In this document: positions 30,877-40,110 of the stretch, piece by piece
Layout: each line of letters opens with the position of its first letter
Numbering within the stretch: position 1 is the stretch's first letter
NCBI GenBank assembly: GCA_016787925.1
Contig: JAEUSK010000117.1
Location: 1-40,326 of the forward strand
Reading direction: 5' to 3'
Length of the DNA: 40,326 bases
Origin: a bacterium
GTDB lineage: Bacteria > CLD3 > SB21
The notes under the pieces: generated by a model
The model's input: only the letters and a program-made list of their open reading frames with translations
What the model was told of the DNA's origin: nothing
The model's database searches: none
Position numbers and translations under genes: made by a program

Positions 30877-33042
30877 CTATTTGACTTTGATATCCGTTCC
30901 CAATCGCTGTAAATACGCAATAAGCGCATTAAGCTCCTTATCGGCCGTTGTTTCAAATCCGGCGTCATTCAGATCTTTCGCGATTCTCTCGGCCTGTTCC
31001 TGTAGATCGGCCAGCGCCTGGTCTTCATACCCTTCGGGATACGGCACGCCGAGCTTCATCATGGCTTTAATCTTTGCTGACGTTGTGCTTGCATCGAGAG
31101 TTTTAACAGCCAGCCAAACATAACTCGGCATGACCGTGCCCGGCGAAAGAACGCTCGGATCTATCATGTGACTGTAGTGCCATGAATTTGGATATTTTCC
31201 GCCGATTCGATGTAAATCCGGCCCGGTTCGTTTCGATCCCCATTGGAATGGATGATCATACACATACTCGCCTGCTTTGGAATATTCGCCGTACCGTTCT
31301 GTTTCAGAGCGGAACGGACGAATCAACTGCGAATGACAGGTGTAACACCCTTCACGAACATAAATATCACGCCCCTGCAGTTCCAGCGGCGTATAGGGTT
31401 TCACGCTCGCAATGGTCGGAACGTTGGATTCGATGGCAAACGTGGGAATAATTTCCAAGGCGCCGCCGATCAGGATCGCGATCAGTGTAGCAACATAGAA
31501 CTGTACCGGCTTGCGTTCCAGCCAACGATGATACTGTCCTTTCTGCGTCGCGTGATATACCTTGGCGAGGGCCGGCGCCTGCGCTTCCTCGTCGGCCAGG
31601 AATTTACCTTGTTTTGCTGTTTTGTAGATATTGTAGAACATAATGCTGGTTCCCGTTAGGAATAGCGTACCGCCGATAGAACGCAAAATATACATCGGAA
31701 TAATCTGCGTCACAGTTTCAAGAAAATTGAAATACTGAAGCATGCCGTCGGGAGTAAATTGTTTCCACATAAGCCCTTGCGTAATGCCGGCCCAGTAAAG
31801 CGGAACCGCGTAGAACACTATACCCAAAAAACTTATCCAGAAGTGCGCATTGGCCATTTTTTTGGAATACAACGATGTGTTGTATAATTTCGGAATCAAC
31901 CAGTAAATAATTCCGAATGTGAGAAATCCATTCCAGCCGAGCGCGCCAATATGAACATGCGCAATAGTCCAATCGGTAAAATGGGACAATGCATTGACGC
32001 TTTTGATTGACAGCATCGGCCCTTCAAAGGTCGCCATGCCATACGCCGTAACGGCTACAACCATAAACTTTAAAACAGGATCTTCTCTCACACGGTCCCA
32101 GGCGCCTCTCAGCGTAAGTAAACCGTTAAGCAGGCCGCCCCAGGACGGGGCAATCAGCATGATCGAGAACACCGTTCCCAGCGACTGCGCCCAGTCCGGC
32201 AGCGCCGAGTAAAGCAGGTGATGCGGACCTGCCCAGATATATAAAAATATCAATGCCCAAAAGTGAATGATGGATAAACGATAGGAATATACCGGACGAT
32301 CCGCCGCTTTCGGCATGAAATAATACATTAACCCGAGATAGGGCGTAGTCAGAAAGAATGCGACGGCATTGTGCCCGTACCACCATTGCACCAGCGCGTC
32401 CTGAACGCCGGCATAAATCGAATAGCTTTTGAAAAGCGAAATTGGGATGGCCAGCGAATTGACCACGTGCAGCACAGTAACGGTGACCCACGTCGCAATA
32501 TAGAACCAAATCGCAACATACATATGACGCTCGCGACGTTTCAGTATCGTGCCCAACAGGTTAATTCCAAATAGAATCCAAATTACGGCTATTAATACAT
32601 CAATCGGCCACTCCAGTTCCGCATATTCTTTGCCGGTTGTCATCCCCAGGGGCAGCGTGACCGCAGCAAGAACGATGATTAATTGCCATCCCCAAAAATG
32701 TATTGAACTCAGCAAATCGCTGAACATGCGCGCTTTACATAATCGTTGAAGAGAATAATAGACGCCCAAAAAAATGCCGTTGCCGACAAACGCAAAAATC
32801 ACAGCGTTGGTGTGCAGAGGACGGAGGCGGCTGAACGTCAAATATGGAATTCCGAAATTCAGCGACGGAGCATACAGCTGAATGGCGATGATGAGACCAA
32901 CCAACATTCCGACTCCGCCCCAAACGAGCGTTGCAATTGTAAAATCGCGGACAATCGTATTATCGTAGTGAAACGTTTCAAGATTCCCATCCGCTTTTGA
33001 ATCCTGAACTTTGGATGCGTGCTCCATAGACTGCCTCTCCAT
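30877..33042 (-). CDS. ccoNO: Fused CcoN-CcoO cbb3 oxidase catalytic and cytochrome c subunit
   Basis: 721 residues joining two subunits. CcoN (about 1-490) has the low-spin heme His in RPLHTNAVIF, CuB ligands in WWYGHNAVAFF and GPHHLLYSALPDW, the helix-VII Tyr in LIFLYIWAG, and the heme pair in DWTIAHVHIGALG. A linker and a new transmembrane helix (about 515-540) precede CcoO, with heme c motif CYTCH (Cys566 to His570) and axial Met638 in TVMPSY. The enzyme reduces O2 with high affinity in the inner membrane. The ccoN-ccoO fusion is common in Bacteroidota-like lineages. Confidence 0.96.
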   Translation of the reverse strand: MERQSMEHASKVQDSKADGNLETFHYDNTIVRDFTIATLVWGGVGMLVGLIIAIQLYAPSLNFGIPYLTFSRLRPLHTNAVIFAFVGNGIFLGVYYSLQRLCKARMFSDLLSSIHFWGWQLIIVLAAVTLPLGMTTGKEYAELEWPIDVLIAVIWILFGINLLGTILKRRERHMYVAIWFYIATWVTVTVLHVVNSLAIPISLFKSYSIYAGVQDALVQWWYGHNAVAFFLTTPYLGLMYYFMPKAADRPVYSYRLSIIHFWALIFLYIWAGPHHLLYSALPDWAQSLGTVFSIMLIAPSWGGLLNGLLTLRGAWDRVREDPVLKFMVVAVTAYGMATFEGPMLSIKSVNALSHFTDWTIAHVHIGALGWNGFLTFGIIYWLIPKLYNTSLYSKKMANAHFWISFLGIVFYAVPLYWAGITQGLMWKQFTPDGMLQYFNFLETVTQIIPMYILRSIGGTLFLTGTSIMFYNIYKTAKQGKFLADEEAQAPALAKVYHATQKGQYHRWLERKPVQFYVATLIAILIGGALEIIPTFAIESNVPTIASVKPYTPLELQGRDIYVREGCYTCHSQLIRPFRSETERYGEYSKAGEYVYDHPFQWGSKRTGPDLHRIGGKYPNSWHYSHMIDPSVLSPGTVMPSYVWLAVKTLDASTTSAKIKAMMKLGVPYPEGYEDQALADLQEQAERIAKDLNDAGFETTADKELNALIAYLQRLGTDIKVK

Positions 33043-33061
33043 AATTCGTTGTAATAATGGC

Positions 33062-33238
33062 TTAATTTACAGATTTATTATTTTGAATCTTTTCGGTGCT
33101 TTTCCCGTCGAGCAGAATGCGAACTGACGGGGTATACGTATCGTCAAATTGTCCGGACTTGACGGCCCATAAAAACGCGATCAGAAATCCGACAGCCAGC
33201 GTCAAGCTCGTAATTACCAAAACAATTAAAATAGTCAT
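33062..33238 (-). CDS. ccoS: CcoS cbb3 oxidase maturation protein
   Basis: 58 residues, starting at the ATG immediately after the ccoI stop. It has one transmembrane helix (TILIVLVITSLTLAVGFLIA) followed by FLWAVKSGQFDD, the conserved CcoS signature. CcoS is required for heme and copper insertion into CcoN. It stands between ccoI and ccoNO, 19 bases before the latter. Confidence 0.93.
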   Translation of the reverse strand: MTILIVLVITSLTLAVGFLIAFLWAVKSGQFDDTYTPSVRILLDGKSTEKIQNNKSVN

Positions 33239-35707
33239 TTAGATGTCCATCTTTCTTTTTTCTGTATTGCCATTAACAGAAAACCCTAATTTCTTTGCCT
33301 TATATGTAGTCATTAATACGGCAAACAAAACCGTGCTGACGGAGCTTACCGGCATGATGATCGCGGCCACTAGCGGAGTCAGTTTGCCATACACGGCAAA
33401 GCTTAATGCGACAACATTATATAAAAAAATCAAAGTGAAACACATGTATACTACGTTCATACTCTGCCGCGACAATGCAATAAAAAACGGTAAATAGCCA
33501 AAGCCCTCTGCTTTCAGAATGGCGTCAGAGCTCGGCGTAAATGAACTTGTAGTTTCGGTAATCGCTATTCCGACGTCACTTTGTTTTAATGCCCCGGCGT
33601 CATTCAGTCCGTCGCCAATCATCATAACTCTTTTCAGATTTTCTTGAAGTGATCTGATGTAATTAAGCTTATCTATCGGCAGCTGTTTGAAGAGCATTTC
33701 TGTTTTTGCGCTGAATAATTTACGCAATGTCGGTTTTTCTCCCGCATGGTCTCCCGACAAAACCTTCAAGGCATATTGCTCATCCAAATCACTTAACACG
33801 GCTGACAAGCCTTCCCGATATTCCGACCGAATCTTGTAAACCCCTTTCAGTGTGCGGTTGATAGCAATGTATACTCTGGAAAAATGCGCCTGCATGGCAT
33901 TTTCAGGCGCCTTCTTAAATCCATTGCCGGTAACCCATGCGTGCGATCCGATGCTGATCTCTTGCGCATCGATGTTGGCGCGGATGCCGCGTCCGGGAAC
34001 TTCTTCGAATCGCATGACTTCCGGTGAAATCGAGGCTGGAATGGATTCATAAATGTAACGGCTCATCGGATGCGTAGACTGGCGAACTAATGCGCGAATC
34101 CAGCTTTTTTCTTCCGGACTCAACGCAATACCCTCATATGATACGGCGCCGGCCCGAGGAATCGTCAACGTTCCGGTTTTATCAAATACGATTGTGTTGA
34201 TTCCGGCCATTCTTTCAACGACAAGATCGTTCTTCAAAAATAAATGATGACGTTCAAAAATTCGCAGAACCGTACCGAAAGTGAACGGAATTGACAGAGG
34301 CAATCCGCATCCGCACGCGACGATAAGGACCGACGTAAAAACAGTAACAGCTTTACTCGCGTCGTACACAAACCAGAATAATAGAGAAGACACGGCAATG
34401 GCGAGAATAGCGAACGTAAAATATCTGGCGATTGTTTGACTAAGCTGAGAAAGGCCGCTCGTATCTTTGTTCTTAAAAACTTCCTGATTCCACAATTCGG
34501 TCAGATAGCTTCTTGAAACCTCTTTTGTGACATGGATGTCAATGGCACCGCCCATCTGCTTTCCGCCTGCAAATACCCGCTCGCCTTGCACAACATGCAC
34601 CGGCTGGGATTCGCCGGTTACAAAACTGTAGTCGATCAACGCCTCATCGCTTCGAAGGACGCCATCCGCGGGAATTAACTCCAAATGACGAATGATGAGA
34701 CAGTCTCCAACGGCTATATCTTCAATGGGAATGCTCTTTTCGCACTGCGCCTCTCTGCGCAATGCGGCAATAGGAAAATACGATCTAAAATCGCGGTCAA
34801 ATGATAATTGGTAAAATGTCTTTTTCTGAAATATCTTGCCAATAATCAGAAAAAAAGCGAGGCCTGCCAGTGTGTCAAAATATCCCGGCCCGCCTTGATA
34901 AAAAAGTTCATACACGCTGCGGGTGAAAATGGCCACGACGCCGATTGAGATAGGCACGTCCATATTAATGGTTTGTTGCCGCAAACTAACCCAGGCCGAC
35001 TTGAAATAATCGCTCAGACTGTACAACAGAGGTAGGCTCAACATAAAACTGAGGTATGCAAAAAACTTAAGAAATCCGTATTCCAGAGGCGCCGTAGACA
35101 AGTAGCCCGGCATAGAAAGCAGCATAATATTCCCGAAACAAAAACCGGCAATGCCCAACTTTATGTAAAGAGCTTTTTCAACGACGGAAAATACAGATCC
35201 CTTATTCTTGTCATAAGCAAAGTTGGGCTCGTATCCGATCGAAGAAAGCAGTTCAGCGATCTTACGCAAAGATGTTTTCTTTTCGTCAAAAGTCAGCGAC
35301 GCTTCTTTTTTCAGAAAGTGTACATTAGAATGGATGATCCCTGAGTCCAGCTTGTGGATATTCTCCAGCAGCCAAATACAAGCCGTACAGTGAATCTGCG
35401 GCAGGAACAGGGTAACCTTACAAATTCCGCCCTGCGTAAAATGGACGATCTTATCTCGCAAGCTGGGAATATCGAGATACTCATAATCGGTCACATTGAT
35501 CTTTTTCGGAGTAACGCGAACTTGTTCGTCAAAGTGATAGTACCCGGTCAGTTGTTTTTGTGTGAGTAATTGATAGACGAAAAGACACCCCTGACAGCAG
35601 AATATCTTTTCACCATCGTGAATCAGGCTCCCATCGCAGGTATCACCGCAGTGGAAACACGTGTACGACACATTTACAGTTTGATTCGGAGGGTAGACGG
35701 ATGCCAT
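33239..35707 (-). CDS. ccoI: CcoI copper-transporting P-type ATPase (CGC variant)
   Basis: 822 residues. An N-terminal zinc-ribbon-like segment (CFHCGDTC...FCCQGC) and a metal-binding domain with HCTAC precede the membrane domain. GESQPV (actuator), VFDKTGTLT (phosphorylation), the HP motif in QSTHPMS and GDGLNDAGAL are all present, so the pump appears catalytically intact. The membrane metal-site motif, normally CPC, reads CGC (Cys465, Gly466, Cys467, then GLPLSIP); GGA to a Pro codon needs two base changes. CcoI supplies copper to the cbb3 CuB centre from the cytoplasm. The gene follows usp by 28 bases. Confidence 0.93.
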   Translation of the reverse strand: MASVYPPNQTVNVSYTCFHCGDTCDGSLIHDGEKIFCCQGCLFVYQLLTQKQLTGYYHFDEQVRVTPKKINVTDYEYLDIPSLRDKIVHFTQGGICKVTLFLPQIHCTACIWLLENIHKLDSGIIHSNVHFLKKEASLTFDEKKTSLRKIAELLSSIGYEPNFAYDKNKGSVFSVVEKALYIKLGIAGFCFGNIMLLSMPGYLSTAPLEYGFLKFFAYLSFMLSLPLLYSLSDYFKSAWVSLRQQTINMDVPISIGVVAIFTRSVYELFYQGGPGYFDTLAGLAFFLIIGKIFQKKTFYQLSFDRDFRSYFPIAALRREAQCEKSIPIEDIAVGDCLIIRHLELIPADGVLRSDEALIDYSFVTGESQPVHVVQGERVFAGGKQMGGAIDIHVTKEVSRSYLTELWNQEVFKNKDTSGLSQLSQTIARYFTFAILAIAVSSLLFWFVYDASKAVTVFTSVLIVACGCGLPLSIPFTFGTVLRIFERHHLFLKNDLVVERMAGINTIVFDKTGTLTIPRAGAVSYEGIALSPEEKSWIRALVRQSTHPMSRYIYESIPASISPEVMRFEEVPGRGIRANIDAQEISIGSHAWVTGNGFKKAPENAMQAHFSRVYIAINRTLKGVYKIRSEYREGLSAVLSDLDEQYALKVLSGDHAGEKPTLRKLFSAKTEMLFKQLPIDKLNYIRSLQENLKRVMMIGDGLNDAGALKQSDVGIAITETTSSFTPSSDAILKAEGFGYLPFFIALSRQSMNVVYMCFTLIFLYNVVALSFAVYGKLTPLVAAIIMPVSSVSTVLFAVLMTTYKAKKLGFSVNGNTEKRKMDI

Positions 35708-35735
35708 TAACTTAGGTTGTTGTCCTCAAAACAAA

Positions 35736-36590
35736 TTAATTGATTTGTGTGTTGAATGAGCGCAGCGTAAGCACGGGGATGAAAGACGTATTAACAACTT
35801 CTTCTGTCACGCTGCCCATGATCAGCCTTTTGATGCCTGTGCGGCCATGAGTGCCTATCGCAATCAAATCGATATCCTGAATATGTGCATATTCGTTGAT
35901 GCCTGTGTTTTCAACAAAAGCCTCATAACTATCGGTAAAATACGTAATGCCGGACAAATCCAGATCCAAAAGAAATTTCTTGAATGCATCGTTAACGAAC
36001 GCGCGCGTTTCGTGCGTGAACGATATGCTCACGTGAAGAAAATGAAGTTCTGCACCAAATTCACGCGCCAACGCAATCACCTGCGGACAAACCCGTTTGC
36101 ACAAGTCAGAAAAATCAACCGGAAAAAGAATTTTCTTAACCGTTTCCTTTTTTCTTGCCTCTCTGACCGTGATTACCGGACAGGGTGAAAGGCGCACTAC
36201 CCTTTCGGCATTACTCCCAAGAAAATAGTTGCTGCTGCCTCGTCCATGCGTCCCCATAAGGATCAAGTCTACCCCGTGTTTCTTGGCAATTTCGACGATC
36301 TCGAGATGCGGTTTACCCATTTCAATTGCCACGCGAACCGGTATCTCTTTCGGAAACAGCCTTACCCAATCGCGCAGCTTGTCCTCAACGACTTTTCTTA
36401 TTTCGTCGGTGACAAACGAAACGTCCGCTTGCAAATCAATATTAACCGGATTCATCAAATAACTTGCCTCGTCGACATACAGAAGGTCAAGCGATGCCTG
36501 GAATTTTCTTGCCATCATGATCGCATAGTCAACGGCGTGACGAGCGCAATCTGAAAAATCAGTTGGGAAAAGTATTTTTTTGACTCTCAT
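35736..36590 (-). CDS. Tandem universal stress protein
   Basis: 284 residues from the ATG at 36590 (MRVKKILFPTDFS); a TTG four codons earlier could also start it, and neither has a strong ribosome site. Two Usp domains are arranged in tandem, each with the ATP-binding motif: GTHGRGSSNYFLGSNAERV and GTHGRTGIKRLIMGSVTEEV. Usp proteins respond to stress, including low oxygen. Its gene is first in the cbb3 run, 28 bases before ccoI, and a Fnr-type palindrome lies upstream, suggesting oxygen-linked expression of the whole operon. Confidence 0.92.
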   Translation of the reverse strand: MRVKKILFPTDFSDCARHAVDYAIMMARKFQASLDLLYVDEASYLMNPVNIDLQADVSFVTDEIRKVVEDKLRDWVRLFPKEIPVRVAIEMGKPHLEIVEIAKKHGVDLILMGTHGRGSSNYFLGSNAERVVRLSPCPVITVREARKKETVKKILFPVDFSDLCKRVCPQVIALAREFGAELHFLHVSISFTHETRAFVNDAFKKFLLDLDLSGITYFTDSYEAFVENTGINEYAHIQDIDLIAIGTHGRTGIKRLIMGSVTEEVVNTSFIPVLTLRSFNTQIN

Positions 36591-36685
36591 AACTTTAACC
36601 AAAACAAGCTGAAACGATTAGTTCTCACCGGTAGTTTAATGTAACTGATAAGCTATGTATTTCCAATGACCTTGTTCATAGCATT

Positions 36686-36703
36686 ACATGACTTTTGTCA
36701 TGT
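36686..36703 (-). promoter_or_regulatory. Candidate Fnr-type palindromic operator before usp-cco
   Basis: A perfect inverted repeat ACATGAC-N4-GTCATGT (centre between 36694 and 36695). The TGAC-N4-GTCA core has the arm length and spacing of Fnr-family sites (TTGAT-N4-ATCAA). It lies 95 bases before the usp start codon; a promoter with its -10 near 36654-36659 would place it roughly at the class II position. The rest of the 228-base gap 36591-36818 holds the fnr terminator and nothing else I recognise. Confidence 0.6.
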
Positions 36704-36763
36704 TTTTTGCACTCTAAGTTTTTGTAAAATAGGGATCTTATAGTGAAAAATTTCTCAACAATT

Positions 36764-36797
36764 AAAAAAATAAAACTCAACCCAAGAGGTTGAGTTT
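36764..36797 (-). terminator. Intrinsic terminator after fnr
   Basis: A ten-bp stem (AAACTCAACC with GGTTGAGTTT) with a five-base loop, followed on the minus strand by a T-rich run. It is 22 bases after the stop of the Fnr gene and isolates it from the usp-cco operon. Confidence 0.85.
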
Positions 36798-36818
36798 GTA
36801 TACACAGCGAATGATTTT

Positions 36819-37535
36819 CTAATCGTAAAGGTGGGCCGTCTTGACCAGGGCGGGTTGGTTGATAATGCGGATCTTTCGCCCCGTGAGGTCGATCATTTTT
36901 TCATCTTTAAATTCGGATAACAGTCGAATGATCGTCTCCGTCGCCGTTCCGACCAGATTTGCCAAGTCTTCCCGGCTCAATGCAACCGTGATTAGGCCAT
37001 GGTCGTTCTCAAACCCGTAATTTTCTTTCAACATCAACAATGTTTCGGCTAATCTCTCCCGCACATTCTTTTGCGCCATCTCAGCGATTTTGTTTTCAGC
37101 TGATTTCAGATCGTGCGATAGAAGATGTACCATCTTCATCGACAGATCTGCATTGGTATTCATGATCGCAAAAAAAATATTCTTCGGAACAAAGCAAATA
37201 TAGGCGTCTTCAAGCGCCGTGGCAGAAGCGGTGTAATTTTCCCCGCTCAAAAGCGACCGGTATCCCAGTATGTCCCCCTCCTTGCCGATGCGCACTATCT
37301 GTTCTTTTCCTCCGTAACCCAGCTTGTATACTTTGACCTTTCCCTTATTCAAACAGTACAATCCGGACGGACGATTACCTTCAAAAAAAACGTTCTGTCC
37401 CTTCTTGTACACATTTCCCGCTTTATTCAGCGATAAACTGTCAAGATCATCTGCACTCAAACTTTTGAAAATTGAACAGTCCCTCGTTTCACACGTCTCA
37501 CACGTAGGCACTTCAATTTTTTTGTTAATATTCAT
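36819..37535 (-). CDS. Fnr-like oxygen-sensing transcription regulator
   Basis: 238 residues with a beta-roll sensor domain, a dimerisation helix and a winged helix. The N terminus has Cys12, Cys15 and Cys20 (CETCETRDC, CX2CX4C) and Cys114 lies in EDAYICFVPK at the place of the fourth Fnr ligand, so a [4Fe-4S] oxygen sensor is likely. The recognition helix ATETIIRLLSEF keeps the Glu and Arg of Fnr (ETISR) but has Ile in place of the Ser. That predicts a half-site related to, but different from, TTGAT. It probably controls the cco and possibly nos genes. Confidence 0.9.
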   Translation of the reverse strand: MNINKKIEVPTCETCETRDCSIFKSLSADDLDSLSLNKAGNVYKKGQNVFFEGNRPSGLYCLNKGKVKVYKLGYGGKEQIVRIGKEGDILGYRSLLSGENYTASATALEDAYICFVPKNIFFAIMNTNADLSMKMVHLLSHDLKSAENKIAEMAQKNVRERLAETLLMLKENYGFENDHGLITVALSREDLANLVGTATETIIRLLSEFKDEKMIDLTGRKIRIINQPALVKTAHLYD

Positions 37536-37702
37536 AGACTATGTTTTCCAAAGAATCCCGTAAATATTGAAAAAAAAGGTGAATACTACAAGATTTTTCT
37601 GAAAAAACCGCCGCCGTCACATGAAAAATTAAACACCAAATAATTGAAATTATTTCAGTATTTTTTGGCCAAACAAGAAGCGACTGTAAGATCACAAATG
37701 AT

Positions 37703-37778
37703 TGGTGTCCCCTAGGGGATTTGAACCCCTGTTTCTGCCGTGAAAGGGCAGTGTCCTAAGCCACTAGACGAAAGGGAC
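37703..37778 (-). tRNA. tRNA-Glu (anticodon UUC), CCA encoded
   Basis: The minus strand folds as a cloverleaf: acceptor GTCCCTT paired with AGGGGAC, anticodon stem CTGCC/GGCAG closing the loop CTTTCAC (anticodon TTC), and T arm AGGGG-TTCAAAT-CCCCT. It is 76 bases with the terminal CCA encoded (73 without). It begins 25 bases after hemL, in the same direction. Glutamyl-tRNA is the starting substrate of C5 heme synthesis. Confidence 0.95.
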
Positions 37779-37803
37779 GTATATGAAGAAGGCTTCTATT
37801 GTC

Positions 37804-39108
37804 TTACTTATCGAATGCTAATCGCAGTGAACTTTCAGCAGAATTCAGAGTTTGATCTATATCATCCTCAGTATGCGCGACGGACATAAAGGCCGCTTCG
37901 AATTGCGATGGCGCGAGATAAATTCCTCGCTGCAACATGGCGTTGAAATACAAAGTAAAACGTTCCTTGTCGGCTTTAATAGCCGAATCGTAATCTTCCA
38001 CCAATTCGCCCGTAAAAAACAGTGTAAACATTGAACCAACGCGGTTCTGTCGTAATGGCAGCCGATTTCGTTGGATGATTCCGTTTAATCCGTTCTCCAA
38101 TCGTGCGGATAATCGTTCAAGCGTTTCATATATTTCAGGTCTTTCCTGAAGGGTCTTGAGCGCGACCAGGCCTGCGGCCATGGCGAGAGGGTTTCCCGAA
38201 AGGGTTCCAGCCTGATACATCGGGCCGAGCGGCGCAACCATGCTCATGATATCATTTCGACCTCCGTATGCGCCCACGGGCAATCCGCCGCCGATGATTT
38301 TTCCAAATGTTGTCAAATCGGGCTTGATGCCGTACAATTCCTGCGCGCCACCTGGGGACACACGAAATCCCGTCATGACTTCGTCAAAAATGAGAACTGC
38401 ACCGTGCTTGTTGCACAGGTCACGAAGTGCATTTAAGAATCCGCCTTTGGGCGGAATACAGCCCATGTTACCTACCACGGGTTCGACGATGACGGCCGCA
38501 ATTTGTCCTTGATGTGATTCCATTAACTGTTGTACCGATTCTGCGTGATTGAACTGCGCAGTAAGAGTGCCTGCCGCAACGGACGATGTGACGCCCGGGC
38601 TATCCGGAACACCTAATGTGAGAGCGCCTGATCCGGCCTTGATCAAAAACGAATCTGCATGCCCGTGATAACAACCTGCAAACTTAACAATTTTTTCCCT
38701 GCTTGTGAAGGCGCGTGCCAGCCGGATCGCGCTCATGGTTGCTTCAGTTCCTGAATTTACCATCCGCACCATTTCTACCGACGGCACCATCTTTATAATC
38801 TGTTCCGCCATCTCGATCTCAAGTTTAGTTGCCGCGCCGTAACTGGTTCCGTCAGTCGCAGCCTTCTTGACCGCCTCAATAATTGGCCCGTGCGCATGAC
38901 CTAAAATCATCGGGCCCCACGAACCGACGTAATCAATGTAGGAATGGCCGTCTTCGTCCCAGAGTTTGGAACCGTTTGCCTTCTTGATAAATAATGGTGA
39001 GCGGCCTACGGATTTGAATGCACGAACGGGCGAATTGACTCCGCCCGGAATCACTTTACAGGCACGTTGATACAAGGCTTCGGATCTTGGCGTTTCAAAC
39101 ATATACAT
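37804..39108 (-). CDS. hemL: Glutamate-1-semialdehyde 2,1-aminomutase
   Basis: 434 residues, normal for HemL. Motifs include VNSPVRAF at the front, [33 protein letters not shown] and [16 protein letters not shown] with the PLP lysine. The enzyme converts glutamate-1-semialdehyde to 5-aminolevulinate, so this organism uses the C5 route from glutamyl-tRNA. A second Met two codons later (39102) could be the start. It follows hemB by 11 bases and precedes tRNA-Glu by 25. Confidence 0.96.
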   Translation of the reverse strand: MYMFETPRSEALYQRACKVIPGGVNSPVRAFKSVGRSPLFIKKANGSKLWDEDGHSYIDYVGSWGPMILGHAHGPIIEAVKKAATDGTSYGAATKLEIEMAEQIIKMVPSVEMVRMVNSGTEATMSAIRLARAFTSREKIVKFAGCYHGHADSFLIKAGSGALTLGVPDSPGVTSSVAAGTLTAQFNHAESVQQLMESHQGQIAAVIVEPVVGNMGCIPPKGGFLNALRDLCNKHGAVLIFDEVMTGFRVSPGGAQELYGIKPDLTTFGKIIGGGLPVGAYGGRNDIMSMVAPLGPMYQAGTLSGNPLAMAAGLVALKTLQERPEIYETLERLSARLENGLNGIIQRNRLPLRQNRVGSMFTLFFTGELVEDYDSAIKADKERFTLYFNAMLQRGIYLAPSQFEAAFMSVAHTEDDIDQTLNSAESSLRLAFDK

Positions 39109-39119
39109 AATCCTGTTGT

Positions 39120-40097
39120 TTAAGAATGGAGTAGTTTCGCGGCGTCTTTGGCAAAATAAGTCAGTATAATATCCGCGCCGGCTCGTTTAATGCTTATCAG
39201 CGTTTCCATCATCACGCGTTCTTCATCGATCCAGCCGTTTTGCGCGGCCGCTTTGACCATCGCGTATTCCCCGCTCACATTATAAGCGGCTGTCGGAACA
39301 TGAAACGTGTCTTTCACGCGGCGAACTATATCGAGATAAGGCAAGGCCGGTTTCACCATCACGATGTCTGCGCCTTCGGCCAGGTCTTCGGCAACTTCCC
39401 GGATCGCTTCATCGCCATTGGCCGGGTCCATTTGATGGGAACGGCGGTCGCCAAATTGCGGCGTGCTCTGCGCGGCTTCGCGAAACGGGCCGTAAAAGCC
39501 GGACGCAAATTTAGCCGCATAAGACATGATAGGAACATGTACAAAATCATTTTCATCCAGAATCGTTCGAATAGCGGCCACGCGCCCGTCGAACATGTCC
39601 GACGGCGCCACCATGTCGGCACCCGCCCGTGCATGTGACAATGCTTCCTGAGCCAGCAGTTTTATGGATGCATCGTTGACGATCTCATCGCCTTTAACGA
39701 TCCCGCAATGGCCGTGCGACGTGTATTCACAAAGGCAAACGTCGGTAATGACCACCAGCTCCGGAATTTCTTTTTTTAATAATCGAACAGCCTGCTGAAC
39801 GATGCCGTCGTCTTGATACGCGCCGGATCCCACTTCGTCCTTATGCTCCGGTATGCCAAAAAGAATCACGGCAGGAATTCCCAGCGCGAATACTTCCGCA
39901 CATTCCTTAAGTAATTCGTCGATAGACAATTGGTACACGCCGGGCATAGAAGATACCGGCCGTTTTAGTCCTTTGCCGGGAATCACAAACAGCGGATAGA
40001 TGAGATCGTTCTTTGACAGGCTGGTCTCCCGAACCATGGCGCGAATTGGAGCTTTCATGCGCAGCCGGCGCTGGCGGATAATAGGAAATTGACTCAT
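39120..40097 (-). CDS. hemB: 5-Aminolevulinate (delta-aminolevulinate) dehydratase
   Basis: 325 residues from the ATG at 40097 ([13 protein letters not shown]), preceded by CCAGGGAATAAAT; the longer frame to 40193 overlaps hemG and is rejected. The zinc-binding cysteine cluster [14 protein letters not shown] is present, together with the Schiff-base lysines in [15 protein letters not shown] and [10 protein letters not shown]. HemB condenses two 5-aminolevulinate molecules to porphobilinogen in the cytoplasm. It lies 13 bases after the hemG stop and 11 before hemL. Confidence 0.96.
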   Translation of the reverse strand: MSQFPIIRQRRLRMKAPIRAMVRETSLSKNDLIYPLFVIPGKGLKRPVSSMPGVYQLSIDELLKECAEVFALGIPAVILFGIPEHKDEVGSGAYQDDGIVQQAVRLLKKEIPELVVITDVCLCEYTSHGHCGIVKGDEIVNDASIKLLAQEALSHARAGADMVAPSDMFDGRVAAIRTILDENDFVHVPIMSYAAKFASGFYGPFREAAQSTPQFGDRRSHQMDPANGDEAIREVAEDLAEGADIVMVKPALPYLDIVRRVKDTFHVPTAAYNVSGEYAMVKAAAQNGWIDEERVMMETLISIKRAGADIILTYFAKDAAKLLHS

Positions 40098-40110
40098 ATT
40101 TATTCCCTGG

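Noticed and set aside
37645-37657. Palindrome TGAAAT-T-ATTTCA upstream of fnr as an Fnr site
   Set aside because: The spacing is one base and the content is A/T only, unlike the TGAC-N4-GTCA geometry; it may be chance in an AT-rich gap.
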